Counted from the first letter of the stretch, positions 1 to 7,450 are shown. The stretch: DNA of 20,236 nucleotides from JAJPXC01 sp964562375 (GCA_964562375.1 CAZLSW010000060.1:1-20236), one strand, 5' to 3'. Notes: generated by a model from the letters alone, not told the origin. Numbers and translations: made by a program.

Positions 1-19
1 CCCACAACAGCTTTGAGCC

Positions 20-181
20 TTATTTTATCCTGCAAAATGACCTATAAGTCAAAAAACACACACCATTCTCATTCGCCAAGTCGTAAATGAGCTGAGTTTT
101 GTCGACGTAGAGAAATCCTTCTTTCCTTATTTTCTGAAAATCTTGTACACCGACTGGTAAGCGTTTAACTTTTTGTTCCAT
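20..181 (-). pseudogene. N-terminal remnant of AAA-ATPase/PD-(D/E)XK nuclease family protein
   Basis: From the ATG at 179-181 the frame encodes about 53 residues beginning MEQKVKRLPVGVQDFQKIRK and containing YVDKTQLIYDL. This is the typical start of the large Bacteroidales family that joins an AAA-like ATPase domain (PF09820 type) to a C-terminal PD-(D/E)XK nuclease domain; full members are about 500-600 residues. In those proteins the next segment is a Walker A-like FLSRPRRFGKS. Here the frame reads CFLTYRSFCRIK and stops, so the ATP-binding loop and everything after it are missing. I see no continuation of the family in the 19 bases left in the window. A longer TTG-started version (to 211) is possible, but it would put the start inside the -7 promoter match. 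Family assignment rests on the first 40 residues only. These genes are very common and often decayed in Bacteroidales. Confidence 0.65.
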
Positions 182-208
182 GGTGGAGACATTTTGCTGT
201 TGTATATG

Positions 209-216
209 CAAAAGTA
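209..216 (-). promoter_or_regulatory. Bacteroidetes -7 box upstream of the nuclease remnant
   Basis: The minus strand reads TACTTTTG, an exact match to the Bacteroidetes sigma -7 consensus TAnnTTTG. It lies 28 bp before the ATG at 181, giving a leader of about 20 nt. No clear -33 TTTG is visible because that position falls in an A/T homopolymer run. It suggests the broken gene kept its promoter. Confidence 0.45.
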
Positions 217-249
217 ATTATTTTTTTTTGAAATCCTTCTGATACGCTA

Positions 250-295
250 TCAAAAAACAAACGTAACAGCCGCGGCGCTCCAAGCGTCGCGGCTG
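250..295 (-). terminator. Rho-independent terminator at the end of the glycan locus
   Basis: The arms at 267-278 and 284-295 form a 12-bp GC-rich stem (outer part CAGCCGCG/CGCGGCTG, with one G-T type mismatch) around a 5-nt loop TCCAA. On the minus strand the stem is followed by a T-rich tract (TTACGTTTGTTTTTTG). It lies downstream of the 521-1360 gene and its repeat array, so it probably ends that transcript. Confidence 0.75.
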
Positions 296-353
296 CCTTG
301 TTCTTGTAGAGGATAGATATAATAGGGTATTTTAGATAAAGTCAATTTATCTA

Positions 354-522
354 TCAGGCCGGCACGGCCTGATGTCCTACTTGTTCTGTCAGGCCGACAC
401 GGCCTGATGTCCTACTTGTTCTGTCAGGCCGACACGGCCTGACGTCCTACTTGTTCTGTCAGGCCGACACGGCCTGACGTCCTACTTGTTCTATCAGGCC
501 GGCACGGCCTGACGTCCTACTT
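354..522. repeat. Five tandem 35-bp palindromic (REP-like) units
   Basis: Units begin at 354, 389, 424, 459 and 494, exactly 35 bp apart. Each has the hairpin TCAGGCCG - ACA or GCA - CGGCCTGA followed by GTCCTACTT. The loop is GCA in units 1 and 5 and ACA in units 2-4. The ninth stem pair varies: A-T in unit 1, G-T in unit 2, G-C in units 3 and 4, A-C in unit 5. The array ends at the TAA stop codon (521-523) of the secreted protein gene, so it would be its 3' untranslated region. On the minus strand each hairpin is preceded by GTAG-GAC, which recalls the GTAG head of REP elements. The same family occurs at 14311-14475. The linkers are not variable like CRISPR spacers. The rest of 212-353 holds only a terminator and AT-rich sequence. 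Confidence 0.9.
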
Positions 523-1360
523 AGAGGATGACCTTGCGGACGGTGTTGCCCTGACGTACGATGTAGAGGCCCGAGGTGGGGTTCTCAACGAGTTGGCCCT
601 GGAGGTTGTAGTAAACCTTGGCGGCGTTGTCGTCAACAGCGATGGTGGAAACACCAGCGGCGTCGGTGAACTTGATAGCGCGGGTCTCGTAGTTGAACTC
701 TACATTGTATTCGCCGGTGAGGTCGAGCTTGGCGTTGGAGGTGCCAGCCAGATAGCCTTCGAGGTTGTCAACGGTGAAGGTGTCCTCGCCGCCAGCGAAG
801 CCGAACTCAGGCGACCAGCCGGAGCCGCAAATCTTGAACTCGCTCTCGCCCGAGAAGGTAGCGGTGCAGGTGTAGATGCCGTCGCTCTCGGTCATAGCTA
901 CGGAAGCGCCCTCGCCAGGACCGTTCCAGCTGCAGAAGGCGCCGGTGAGCCACAAGTTGGGGAGCGAGCGGTCGATAGTACCGGTAACGAGGAGAGTCCA
1001 GTCGTTGGTGTCAAGCACTACGGTAGCGTCGATCACGGCCGAGATAGATCCGGAGTAGGAGATGTTAGCGGGGTCGTTGCCGCCGTTGTCCTGGTTGCAG
1101 AGCAAGGGGAATTTCTCGCCGGGGGTAAGGGTCGAGCCGTCCCAGTAACCGCCGTATTGGGGATTCCAGGATCCGGTAGCAACTACCTTGAAACCGGTGG
1201 TGAGGTTGGCTACCTGCACGGTGTAGGTGCCGTCGCCGTTGTCGGTGAAGTTGGTGCCCGAGTTGGCCCAATTGTTGAAGCCGCCGGTGAGCGAATAGTC
1301 AGCAGCGCTTGCTGCAACAGTGGTAAGAGCCACGGCCAGAGAAAGTAAAAGTTTCTTCAT
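521..1360 (-). CDS. Secreted two-module glycan-binding-like protein with type IX-like C-terminal tail
   Basis: 279 residues. A signal peptide (about 1-20, MKKLLLSLAVALTTVAASAA) has no lipobox cysteine, so unlike its neighbours the product is not a lipoprotein. Two related modules follow: residues 22-128 (LTGGFNNW, DGTYTV, FKVVATGSWNPQYGG) and 134-232 (LTGAFCSW, DGIYTC, FKICGSGWSPEFGF). They share a pattern of LTG.F..W, DG.YT, FK and W.P..G, as in SusE/SusF-type carbohydrate-binding domains. Residues 240-279 (VYYNLQGQ, GLYIVRQGN, VRKVIL) look like a type A type IX secretion sorting tail (PF18962 style). It follows the GH3 gene by 161 bp and has its own promoter match, so it may be a separate transcript serving the same locus. 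The binding role is inferred from the modules and context. There is no catalytic signature. The stop codon abuts the 35-bp repeat array. Confidence 0.75.
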   Translation of the reverse strand: MKKLLLSLAVALTTVAASAADYSLTGGFNNWANSGTNFTDNGDGTYTVQVANLTTGFKVVATGSWNPQYGGYWDGSTLTPGEKFPLLCNQDNGGNDPANISYSGSISAVIDATVVLDTNDWTLLVTGTIDRSLPNLWLTGAFCSWNGPGEGASVAMTESDGIYTCTATFSGESEFKICGSGWSPEFGFAGGEDTFTVDNLEGYLAGTSNAKLDLTGEYNVEFNYETRAIKFTDAAGVSTIAVDDNAAKVYYNLQGQLVENPTSGLYIVRQGNTVRKVIL

Positions 1361-1438
1361 GTCAAAAAATGGTTTTAGATTAATAATGTGAGTAAATATA
1401 TCGGGGGTACCCCGTGGTCAATCGTATGGATAAATGGA

Positions 1439-1487
1439 AGCCGTTAAGGACTTTAAGGACGCAAGGCCCTCAAAGACCTTAACGGCT
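1439..1487 (-). promoter_or_regulatory. Long hairpin between GH3 gene and secreted-protein gene
   Basis: Arms 1439-1449 (AGCCGTTAAGG) and 1477-1487 (CCTTAACGGCT) pair perfectly over 11 bp. The stem continues with two mismatches to an inner CTTT/AAAG and AGG/CCT, leaving a loop at about 1459-1467. It starts 35 nt after the GH3 stop and directly follows the -7 box at 1489-1496. It could therefore be a GH3 terminator or a structured start of the next transcript. No long T run follows it on the minus strand, which argues against a classical terminator. Confidence 0.55.
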
Positions 1488-1488
1488 A

Positions 1489-1521
1489 CAAAGTTACAAA
1501 TTATTTATTAATTTAACCAAA
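1489..1521 (-). promoter_or_regulatory. Bacteroidetes promoter for the secreted-protein gene
   Basis: On the minus strand TTTG (1521-1518), a 21-nt spacer and TAACTTTG (1496-1489) match the -33/-7 pattern. The ATG at 1360 is about 120 nt downstream of the predicted start, leaving a long leader with the 1439-1487 hairpin. A weaker second candidate (ATTG at 1419-1422, 18-nt spacer, TATATTTA at 1393-1400) lies closer to the gene and brackets a small GGGGTACCCC palindrome. Confidence 0.5.
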
Positions 1522-3765
1522 TTAATCAAGCAATTTGAATGAGCAAGTGGATCGGATGTCGCCCGCCGAGGCGGCGGCATGAGCTTTGAACTCGCCAGGC
1601 TCGGCCACCCAGGCATGAGCCTCGGGGTCGAAATAGCTAAGATCGTCGCGGTCAACGGTGATTTCCACCTGCGCCGTCTCGCCAGGGAGCAGGTGCACCT
1701 TTTTGAAACCCTTAAGCTCCTTGACGGGACGGTCGAGAGTGGATTTTACGTCGGTGATATACAGCTCCACCACTTCGTCGCCCTCAAGCGCTCCGGTATT
1801 GGTGACGGGGACGGTGAACGTGATGGTGTCGTCGCCCGAGATTTGGCTCTTGGAGGGGGTGATTTTGCCGTAAGCGAAGGTGGTGTAGCTCAAGCCGTGA
1901 CCGAAGGGGAACAACGGCTTGGTTTTCTTCTTGTCGGCCCAGCGGTAGCCCACGTAGATACCCTCGGAGTACTCCTCGTCGAGGATATTGGAGCCGTCGT
2001 TGCGCTCGATGCCGGGATAGGCCTTCTCGCCGAAGCAATGGGCTCCCACGTCGGCCAGCGAGCGGGGGAAGGTCATCGGGAGCTTGCCCGATGGATTAAC
2101 CGTGCCGTAGAGAACGTCGGCGATGGCGTTGCCAGCCTCGGAGCCGAGGAACCATGCCTGCACGACAGCGGGCACCTTGTCAACCCAAGGCATAGCCACA
2201 GCGTTACCCGAAACATTGACTACCACAAGTCGGGGATTAGCCTCGGCCAAAGCTGTGATCACGCGGTCCTGGTCGTAAGGGAGGGCGAGCGACTCACGGT
2301 CGGCGTCCTCGCAATCTTGGCCGGCGGCTTTGTTCAAGCCACCCACAAAGATAACGTAGTCGGCATCCTTGGCTTTTTGGGTGGCCTCGGCAATGAGTTC
2401 GTCGGCCGAGCGGCTCTCCGAGAGATCCTGTCCGGTGGTTACACCGTTGTACTCGCCTCCAGTGTCTCCCACATAGCCACGAGCATACTCAACCTGGCAA
2501 CCGGCGGGAGCCTGAGCTTTCAGCCCGTCGAGCGGGGAGATTTCGTGCTGCACCTTGAGCGAGGAGGAGCCTCCGCCCACGGTCATCATTTTAACAGCGT
2601 TCTCGCCCACGACGAGGATTTTCTTAGCATCAGCCTTTATGGGGAGGACGCCCTTGTCGTTTTTGAGCAGCACGATGCCCTGGCCACCAATCTGACGGGC
2701 GGCTGCGTAGTGCTCGGGGGTGAGCATCGAGCCCCAGGGGCGGTTGCGGTCCATGGAGGTGCGCATAATCAGCCGGAGGACGCGACGGGCCTTCTCGTCA
2801 AGCTCCTGGGTGGTGAGCTCGCCAGCGGCGATTTTGTCGAGGTAAGGCTGAGCCAGATAGTAGTTGTCGTAGGCGTTGGACTGGCCGTTGGTCAAGCCGT
2901 TGGTCCATGAGCCGAACTCCATATCCAGGCCATTGGTAACAGCCTCATGGGTGTCGTGAGTGCCACCCCAGTCGCTTACTACCACGCCATCAAATCCCCA
3001 TTCGCCCTTGAGAATGTCGTTCAACGTGGTTGCGTTGTGGCACAGATGCTGGTCTTTGTATAGGTTGTAGGCTCCCATGATTGCCCAAGCGCCACCCTTG
3101 ACGGCAGCCTTGAAGGCGGGAAGGTAGATTTCGTAGAGTGTACGGTCGTCAATGAGCACGTTGGTTGTGTGGCGGTTGACTTCCTGGTTGTTGAGGCAAT
3201 AGTGCTTAACGCAAGCGCTCACGCCATTGCTCTGCAAGCCTTGGATATAGGGAACCACCATAATGGAAGCCAGGAAAGGATCCTCGCCCATATACTCGAA
3301 ATTGCGGCCGTTGAGGGGGGTGCGATAGATGTTGACACCGGGGCCAAGGAGCATGCTCTTGTTGCGGTAGCGAGCCTCCTCGCCTACGACTACGCCGTAG
3401 AGATGCGACATGTCGGGATTCCAAGTGGCAGCGAGGCACGTCAGAGCGGGGAAAGCGACGCAAGAGTCATTGGTCCACCCTGCTTGCTCCCACTCGTCCC
3501 AAAGCACCTCGGGACGCACGCCATGGGGGCCGTCGTCGGTCCACACCTCGGGGATGCCCAAGCGCTTTACGCCAGGGGAGCCAAACTTGGACTGCGCGTG
3601 TATCAAGGCGATCTTCTCGGCGGTGGTCATCCGCTGGAGAGCGTCCTCAACGCGGGTCTCCAGGGGCTGCGTGTCGTCGAGGTAGGCCGGGCTGGCGGCC
3701 TTCACCCCGGTGAGGGTGAAGGCTGCCATAACGGCGCTAATGGTTATTGATTTAAATAGCTTCAT
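1522..3765 (-). CDS. GH3 family beta-glucosidase
   Basis: 747 residues with a signal peptide (about 1-23) and no lipobox, so probably periplasmic. The (beta/alpha)8 domain (about 30-340) contains KHY (187-189) and VVSDWGGTHD with D265 as the expected catalytic nucleophile. The alpha/beta sandwich domain (about 360-570) ends its catalytic loop in DCEDADRESLALP, where E486 is the likely acid/base. A fibronectin III-like domain (about 650-745, DRPVKELKGFKKV and LLPGETAQV) closes the protein, giving the full BglX-like architecture at usual length. Its ATG overlaps the TAA stop of the upstream binding-protein gene (TAATG at 3763-3767), which implies translational coupling. In a GH30/GH3 locus the expected job is to split short beta-1,6-gluco-oligosaccharides to glucose in the periplasm. 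Exact linkage specificity is inferred from context. Confidence 0.93.
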   Translation of the reverse strand: MKLFKSITISAVMAAFTLTGVKAASPAYLDDTQPLETRVEDALQRMTTAEKIALIHAQSKFGSPGVKRLGIPEVWTDDGPHGVRPEVLWDEWEQAGWTNDSCVAFPALTCLAATWNPDMSHLYGVVVGEEARYRNKSMLLGPGVNIYRTPLNGRNFEYMGEDPFLASIMVVPYIQGLQSNGVSACVKHYCLNNQEVNRHTTNVLIDDRTLYEIYLPAFKAAVKGGAWAIMGAYNLYKDQHLCHNATTLNDILKGEWGFDGVVVSDWGGTHDTHEAVTNGLDMEFGSWTNGLTNGQSNAYDNYYLAQPYLDKIAAGELTTQELDEKARRVLRLIMRTSMDRNRPWGSMLTPEHYAAARQIGGQGIVLLKNDKGVLPIKADAKKILVVGENAVKMMTVGGGSSSLKVQHEISPLDGLKAQAPAGCQVEYARGYVGDTGGEYNGVTTGQDLSESRSADELIAEATQKAKDADYVIFVGGLNKAAGQDCEDADRESLALPYDQDRVITALAEANPRLVVVNVSGNAVAMPWVDKVPAVVQAWFLGSEAGNAIADVLYGTVNPSGKLPMTFPRSLADVGAHCFGEKAYPGIERNDGSNILDEEYSEGIYVGYRWADKKKTKPLFPFGHGLSYTTFAYGKITPSKSQISGDDTITFTVPVTNTGALEGDEVVELYITDVKSTLDRPVKELKGFKKVHLLPGETAQVEITVDRDDLSYFDPEAHAWVAEPGEFKAHAAASAGDIRSTCSFKLLD

Positions 3766-5786
3766 TATTTTTTGTCGAGATTGATAGTCATCGCGTTGAG
3801 GTCGAGGGTCATCACGTAGAAGGCGCCTTCCTCGAGGTTGGAAGCAAGCTCCACGTTGCTGCCGTCACCGTCGGCTTTCAGGCAGCTGCCCGCGTTACCG
3901 GTGAAGGTGAACTTGCCGCTACCCCACTCGGTGCCCCAGCCGTTCTGGCCGAAGAACTTCATGGATACATAGTCGTAGCGGAAGCGCTGACCTGTGGTGG
4001 AGCCAGTCTCGGGTCCTGCGTAACCGCTGAACTGGTATACGCCCGAGGAGATCTCGGCCATCGAGTAGGCCGCACCGGGATTCCAGCCGAGCTGGTTGTC
4101 GAGGTCGGGAGAACCTACGCCCCAGCCCATCAACCATACACCGTGTCCATCACCATCGTAGGTGGCGTCGGTGAGGTCGCTGTTCAGGCGGTAAGCGCCC
4201 AAGGTCTTGGCACCCGTGTTGAGGGCAATCTTATAGTAGCCGTTCAGGGGGAGGAAGGTGATCTCGCCGTTGGAGGTCATCGAGAAGTAGTCGGGATCGA
4301 CATAGTAGTCGGCGATATCGGTCACGCCGGTGAAGGAGATGGAGCCGCCTTGGTTAACGGCGGTGGAGAGCTCATAGGCGATGTTGTCGACGGTCGACAT
4401 CTTCTCACCCGACATGTACACCTTCTTCTCCTCGAAGGCTTGCTCGCCCTCGCAGGTGACGGTGAACTTGGCGTCGGTGATACCGCCGGTGAGGTCGACT
4501 ACAAACTTGTAGACGTAGCCAGTCTGCAATGTTACGCCGTCCAAGAGGTAGAGGTTACCGTTGTCGTGTGTGGTGCCGTCGCCCACGCCCACGAGGTCGG
4601 AGTTAACGGAGGTGAAGCTGTCGCCGGTCAATTCAACGCCCCAGCCCATCTGGCCGAAGAACTTGAAGTTGATCGAGGAGGTGCCTACGGTCTTGCCGCC
4701 AACGACGGTCAATTGGTAAACCTTTTCGGTCATCTGGCTCATGCAGAGGGCGTTCTCAGTGGTCCAGCCCACGGCGTTGGCGCTAACAGAGGGCTTGCCC
4801 ACTTGCTCGCCGATTACCCAGAGGGCGCCGGAGCCGTCGTCGGCCAAGGTCTGAGCCTCGCCGGTAGCGTCGAGCGAGTAAACGCGGAAGTAGAGCAACT
4901 TGGGATCAGCGATGATGCGATACTTGCCGGAGATGGGGAGGAAGGTCAGGGAGCCGTCGGAGTTCTCCTCGAAGTAGTCGGGGTCGATCCAGTAGCTGCC
5001 GTAGTTGACGATGCCCGAGAATGAGAGGTTCTCACCCTGCGAGAGGGTCATGTCCACTTGCGATGTGCCGTCCTCGTTGCCCACGAATGTCTCGCCGTTG
5101 CAAGTCATGAGGTTGAAAGGCGAGCCTTCGAAGGTGTAGGTGTTGAACTCAACGGTGTAGGTGCCGGCGGCGGTGGAGGAGAAGGGGATGGGATTCTCGG
5201 CGCCCACCTTGATGGCAGAGTTCTCGTAGCCCCAAGTCAATTCGTTGCCGTTCTCGCCGTAAGCGGGAGCAGTGATGTAGCCCTTAAGCTCTTGGGGGAG
5301 CTTGTCGGTGAAAGCGTAGTTGTACTGGCTTACGCGCTCCATGCGGTACTCGGTGCCGTCCTCTTGGGCGGTGAAGGTCAAGTACTCATAATCGGGGTGA
5401 GTGATAGCCACTTGGTAAGCCATGGTGGTCTTGGTGAAGTTGACGTTCTGGAGGGTCAACTCAAGATAGGCGCGTCCGTCGGGGATGTTGGCCAAATAGG
5501 GGATGTACACGGCCACCTTGTAGTCGGCGCCGCTCACCTTGGTGCGAACGGTGGTTTCCGACACGAGTTCCTCACCGAAGTAGAGGTGGGCCTTGAGCGT
5601 GGAGAGGTTAACGTCGGGATCGCTGGCCTTCACAGTGAAGCGCAGGGAGTCGCCGAAACAAGCGGTGCCGAGATCCTCGCCCACCTGCATTTGCGGGTTG
5701 CCTTTAGCCCAGTTGTCGTCATCGTCGCAGGAGGTCAACATGGCCGTGGCTGCGAGCAGGGCGAGAGCATATTTTGTGAGTTTCAT
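3765..5786 (-). CDS. Surface glycan-binding lipoprotein with duplicated C-terminal modules (SusE/F position)
   Basis: 673 residues. The lipoprotein signal MKLTKYALALLAATAMLTSC puts the lipidated cysteine at C20. It is followed at once by DDDD, the acidic kind of signal that sends Bacteroidota lipoproteins to the cell surface. The N-terminal part (about 30-135) looks like an Ig-like spacer, followed by a region to about 225. Two homologous modules of about 220 residues then occupy 225-446 and 455-673. Each contains a Y.(D)PDYF motif (268-272 and 497-501), a FLP.(S/N)G.Y segment, and FFGQ.GWG (376-383 and 611-618). The position between the GH30 and GH3 genes matches the surface glycan-binding protein of the Bacteroides 1,6-beta-glucan locus. 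Aromatic residues in the repeated motifs are candidate sugar contacts (inference). It is separated from the GH30 gene by 144 bp holding an inverted repeat. Confidence 0.85.
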   Translation of the reverse strand: MKLTKYALALLAATAMLTSCDDDDNWAKGNPQMQVGEDLGTACFGDSLRFTVKASDPDVNLSTLKAHLYFGEELVSETTVRTKVSGADYKVAVYIPYLANIPDGRAYLELTLQNVNFTKTTMAYQVAITHPDYEYLTFTAQEDGTEYRMERVSQYNYAFTDKLPQELKGYITAPAYGENGNELTWGYENSAIKVGAENPIPFSSTAAGTYTVEFNTYTFEGSPFNLMTCNGETFVGNEDGTSQVDMTLSQGENLSFSGIVNYGSYWIDPDYFEENSDGSLTFLPISGKYRIIADPKLLYFRVYSLDATGEAQTLADDGSGALWVIGEQVGKPSVSANAVGWTTENALCMSQMTEKVYQLTVVGGKTVGTSSINFKFFGQMGWGVELTGDSFTSVNSDLVGVGDGTTHDNGNLYLLDGVTLQTGYVYKFVVDLTGGITDAKFTVTCEGEQAFEEKKVYMSGEKMSTVDNIAYELSTAVNQGGSISFTGVTDIADYYVDPDYFSMTSNGEITFLPLNGYYKIALNTGAKTLGAYRLNSDLTDATYDGDGHGVWLMGWGVGSPDLDNQLGWNPGAAYSMAEISSGVYQFSGYAGPETGSTTGQRFRYDYVSMKFFGQNGWGTEWGSGKFTFTGNAGSCLKADGDGSNVELASNLEEGAFYVMTLDLNAMTINLDKK

Positions 5787-5811
5787 TTTGTTGCTTGAAT
5801 TAAAGTTGTTA

Positions 5812-5914
5812 AGTTTATAGTTTTTAGTTTCTAGTTTCTAGTTAATACCTTTTTAATCGGTTGTTTTTCGGTTCTACCTTCTAGCATTTAACCAGAAACC
5901 AGAAACTATAAACT
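5812..5914. repeat. Intercistronic inverted repeat with TTTCTAG-type units
   Basis: The left arm 5812-5843 (AGTTTATAGTTT followed by TTTCTAG-type repeats) and the right arm 5890-5914 are reverse complements over about 25 bases with three mismatches, around a spacer of about 46 nt rich in T. It sits in the 144-bp gap between the GH30 and binding-protein genes of the same operon. A hairpin here could protect or attenuate the mRNA between the enzyme and the binding protein. The same 7-bp unit recurs at 17530-17563 and 18454-18474. Confidence 0.7.
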
Positions 5915-5930
5915 TTTAACTGATTTATTA

Positions 5931-7430
5931 TTAGCTCCAGCCGAGCGATACTACTGAGTTGGCAGGAATTGTGGCCGTGAAGTGGTGACTGCCGTCGTCC
6001 ACGGTGACGGTGCGCTCCTCCGAGGAGTTGTTGGCCATCACGAGGGCGTAGCTGCCGTCGGTGTTCTGGAATGCCGAGTAGGTGAGGCCGGTGGCGGTGT
6101 AGCCCTTGGTGCCGATACGCACGGCGTCCTGCTTAACCACGGCACCCATGTGGGCGATGATGTAGTAGTGGGAGTTGCGGGTCATTGTGGTGTAGTCGGC
6201 ATTGATGTCAACAGCGCCGTAGCAAGTTTGGCAACCGCCGTCACGGTTGGGACCGCGGTTCTCGTCGAGCATGAGGTTCCACACGATCACGCCCTTGCAC
6301 CACTGGTTAACAGTGCCGAGAGCAACGTTCTCCATGTCGGCCAACAGGCGGGTGGAGAGGTTCTGGCCGTCGTTCCAGGTGCCGATAGAGGTCTCGGAGA
6401 ACACGAGATCCTTGCCGGGAGCGGCGTTGTGGATAACGGTGAGCTCGTCGTTGGTGCCACCGTAGTCGTGGTAAGCGGCTCCGGCGAAGTATTGAGCAGC
6501 GTCGGCGTCGTTATAGATGTTCAACGGATACTGCTGCTGCGAGTCCATGTTGTCGTAGTTGTAGTTGTGGTCGAAGGCGTAGATCTTGGTGGTGATGCCG
6601 TTGGCGGCGAAGGCCGGGCCGAGGGCAGTCTTCACGAAGTCGCGCTCCTCATCCCAATACATCAAGCAGGAAGCCGAGTTGCCCGCGTTGAGAGGCTCAT
6701 TCTGGGGAGTGATCGAGTAGATGTTGATGCCTTGGGTAGCGAAGGCCTTGATCCACTTCACAAAGTATTGAGCGTAGTCCTGATAGTAGTCGGGGTTGAG
6801 GTGACCACCGGTCCAGGAATTGTAAGCAGTCTTGGAGGTAATGTCCGAAACCTTCATCCAGCGCGGGGGAGTCCAGGGGGTGCCCATGATGCGCAGGGAG
6901 GGGTTGATGGCGAGGATCTCCTTGAGGATGGGGATCACGTAGTTGTTCTCCTCGGAGGTGAGAGCGAAGTTCTCGATGCCCTGAGTGTCGCAGCAGGTAT
7001 ACTCGCTCAGCGAGAAGTCGGAGCAACCGATGGCGATACGGCAGTAGGAGAACCCGTAGCCGTTGGAGGGGTCGAAGGTCTCCTTGAGGAACTGGGTGCG
7101 CAACTCGGGGGTCATCTTCAGCAAGTTGTAGCAGGTGGCGCCGGTGATAGCCACGCCGAAGCCGTCCATCGTCTGGTACTGCTCGGTGGGCATCAGGTAG
7201 ATGCAGGAGGGCGACATGTTGTCGCGGTCGCTGAAGTTGAGCCAGCTCTCGGTGAGATCCTGCGAGCGGGTGGTGTTGGTGGTGAGCATGCGCACGTCGG
7301 TGCCCTGCTCAGGGGTGGGTTCCGGCTCAGGCTGGGGGCCGATCTTGTCGTCGTTGTCGCAAGCGCACATGGTGACCATGCACAGGGCCGCGATAACCGC
7401 CGGAGTAAGCTTTAATATATTGAATTTCAT
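5931..7430 (-). CDS. GH30 family endo-beta-1,6-glucanase-like surface lipoprotein
   Basis: 499 residues. The signal MKFNILKLTPAVIAALCMVTMCAC has its likely lipidation site at C24, followed by DNDD, consistent with surface export. The GH30 barrel begins near residue 85 (MDGFGVAITGATC). It carries GTPWTPPRWMK (183-193), the acid/base motif TPQNEP with E245, and the nucleophile motif VFSETS with E346. The small beta side domain is formed by the C-terminal residues (about 430-499) and the segment before the barrel. The layout fits subfamily GH30_3 (endo-beta-1,6-glucanase), though GH30 also includes glucosylceramidases and others. With SusC/SusD upstream and a GH3 downstream, the best role is cutting beta-1,6-glucan at the cell surface for import. 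It follows the susD-like gene by 20 bp, so they are co-transcribed. Subfamily assignment is from memory and context. Confidence 0.88.
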   Translation of the reverse strand: MKFNILKLTPAVIAALCMVTMCACDNDDKIGPQPEPEPTPEQGTDVRMLTTNTTRSQDLTESWLNFSDRDNMSPSCIYLMPTEQYQTMDGFGVAITGATCYNLLKMTPELRTQFLKETFDPSNGYGFSYCRIAIGCSDFSLSEYTCCDTQGIENFALTSEENNYVIPILKEILAINPSLRIMGTPWTPPRWMKVSDITSKTAYNSWTGGHLNPDYYQDYAQYFVKWIKAFATQGINIYSITPQNEPLNAGNSASCLMYWDEERDFVKTALGPAFAANGITTKIYAFDHNYNYDNMDSQQQYPLNIYNDADAAQYFAGAAYHDYGGTNDELTVIHNAAPGKDLVFSETSIGTWNDGQNLSTRLLADMENVALGTVNQWCKGVIVWNLMLDENRGPNRDGGCQTCYGAVDINADYTTMTRNSHYYIIAHMGAVVKQDAVRIGTKGYTATGLTYSAFQNTDGSYALVMANNSSEERTVTVDDGSHHFTATIPANSVVSLGWS

Positions 7431-7450
7431 TGTATTGACAATTTAATGGA

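Noticed and set aside
354..522. Possible CRISPR array (five regular repeats)
   Set aside because: The whole 35-bp unit is conserved, including the part between palindromes. There are no variable spacers and no cas genes, so it is a tandem palindromic repeat.
1579..2910. Plus-strand open frame (443 codons) opposite the GH3 gene
   Set aside because: Same shadow effect. GH3 motifs are intact on the minus strand and the plus frame shows no domain or signal.
5982..7415. Long plus-strand open frame (477 codons) opposite the GH30 gene
   Set aside because: It mirrors the GH30 frame, is rich in V, G, H and A from reversed GC-rich codons, has no family motifs, and the minus-strand GH30 catalytic motifs are intact.
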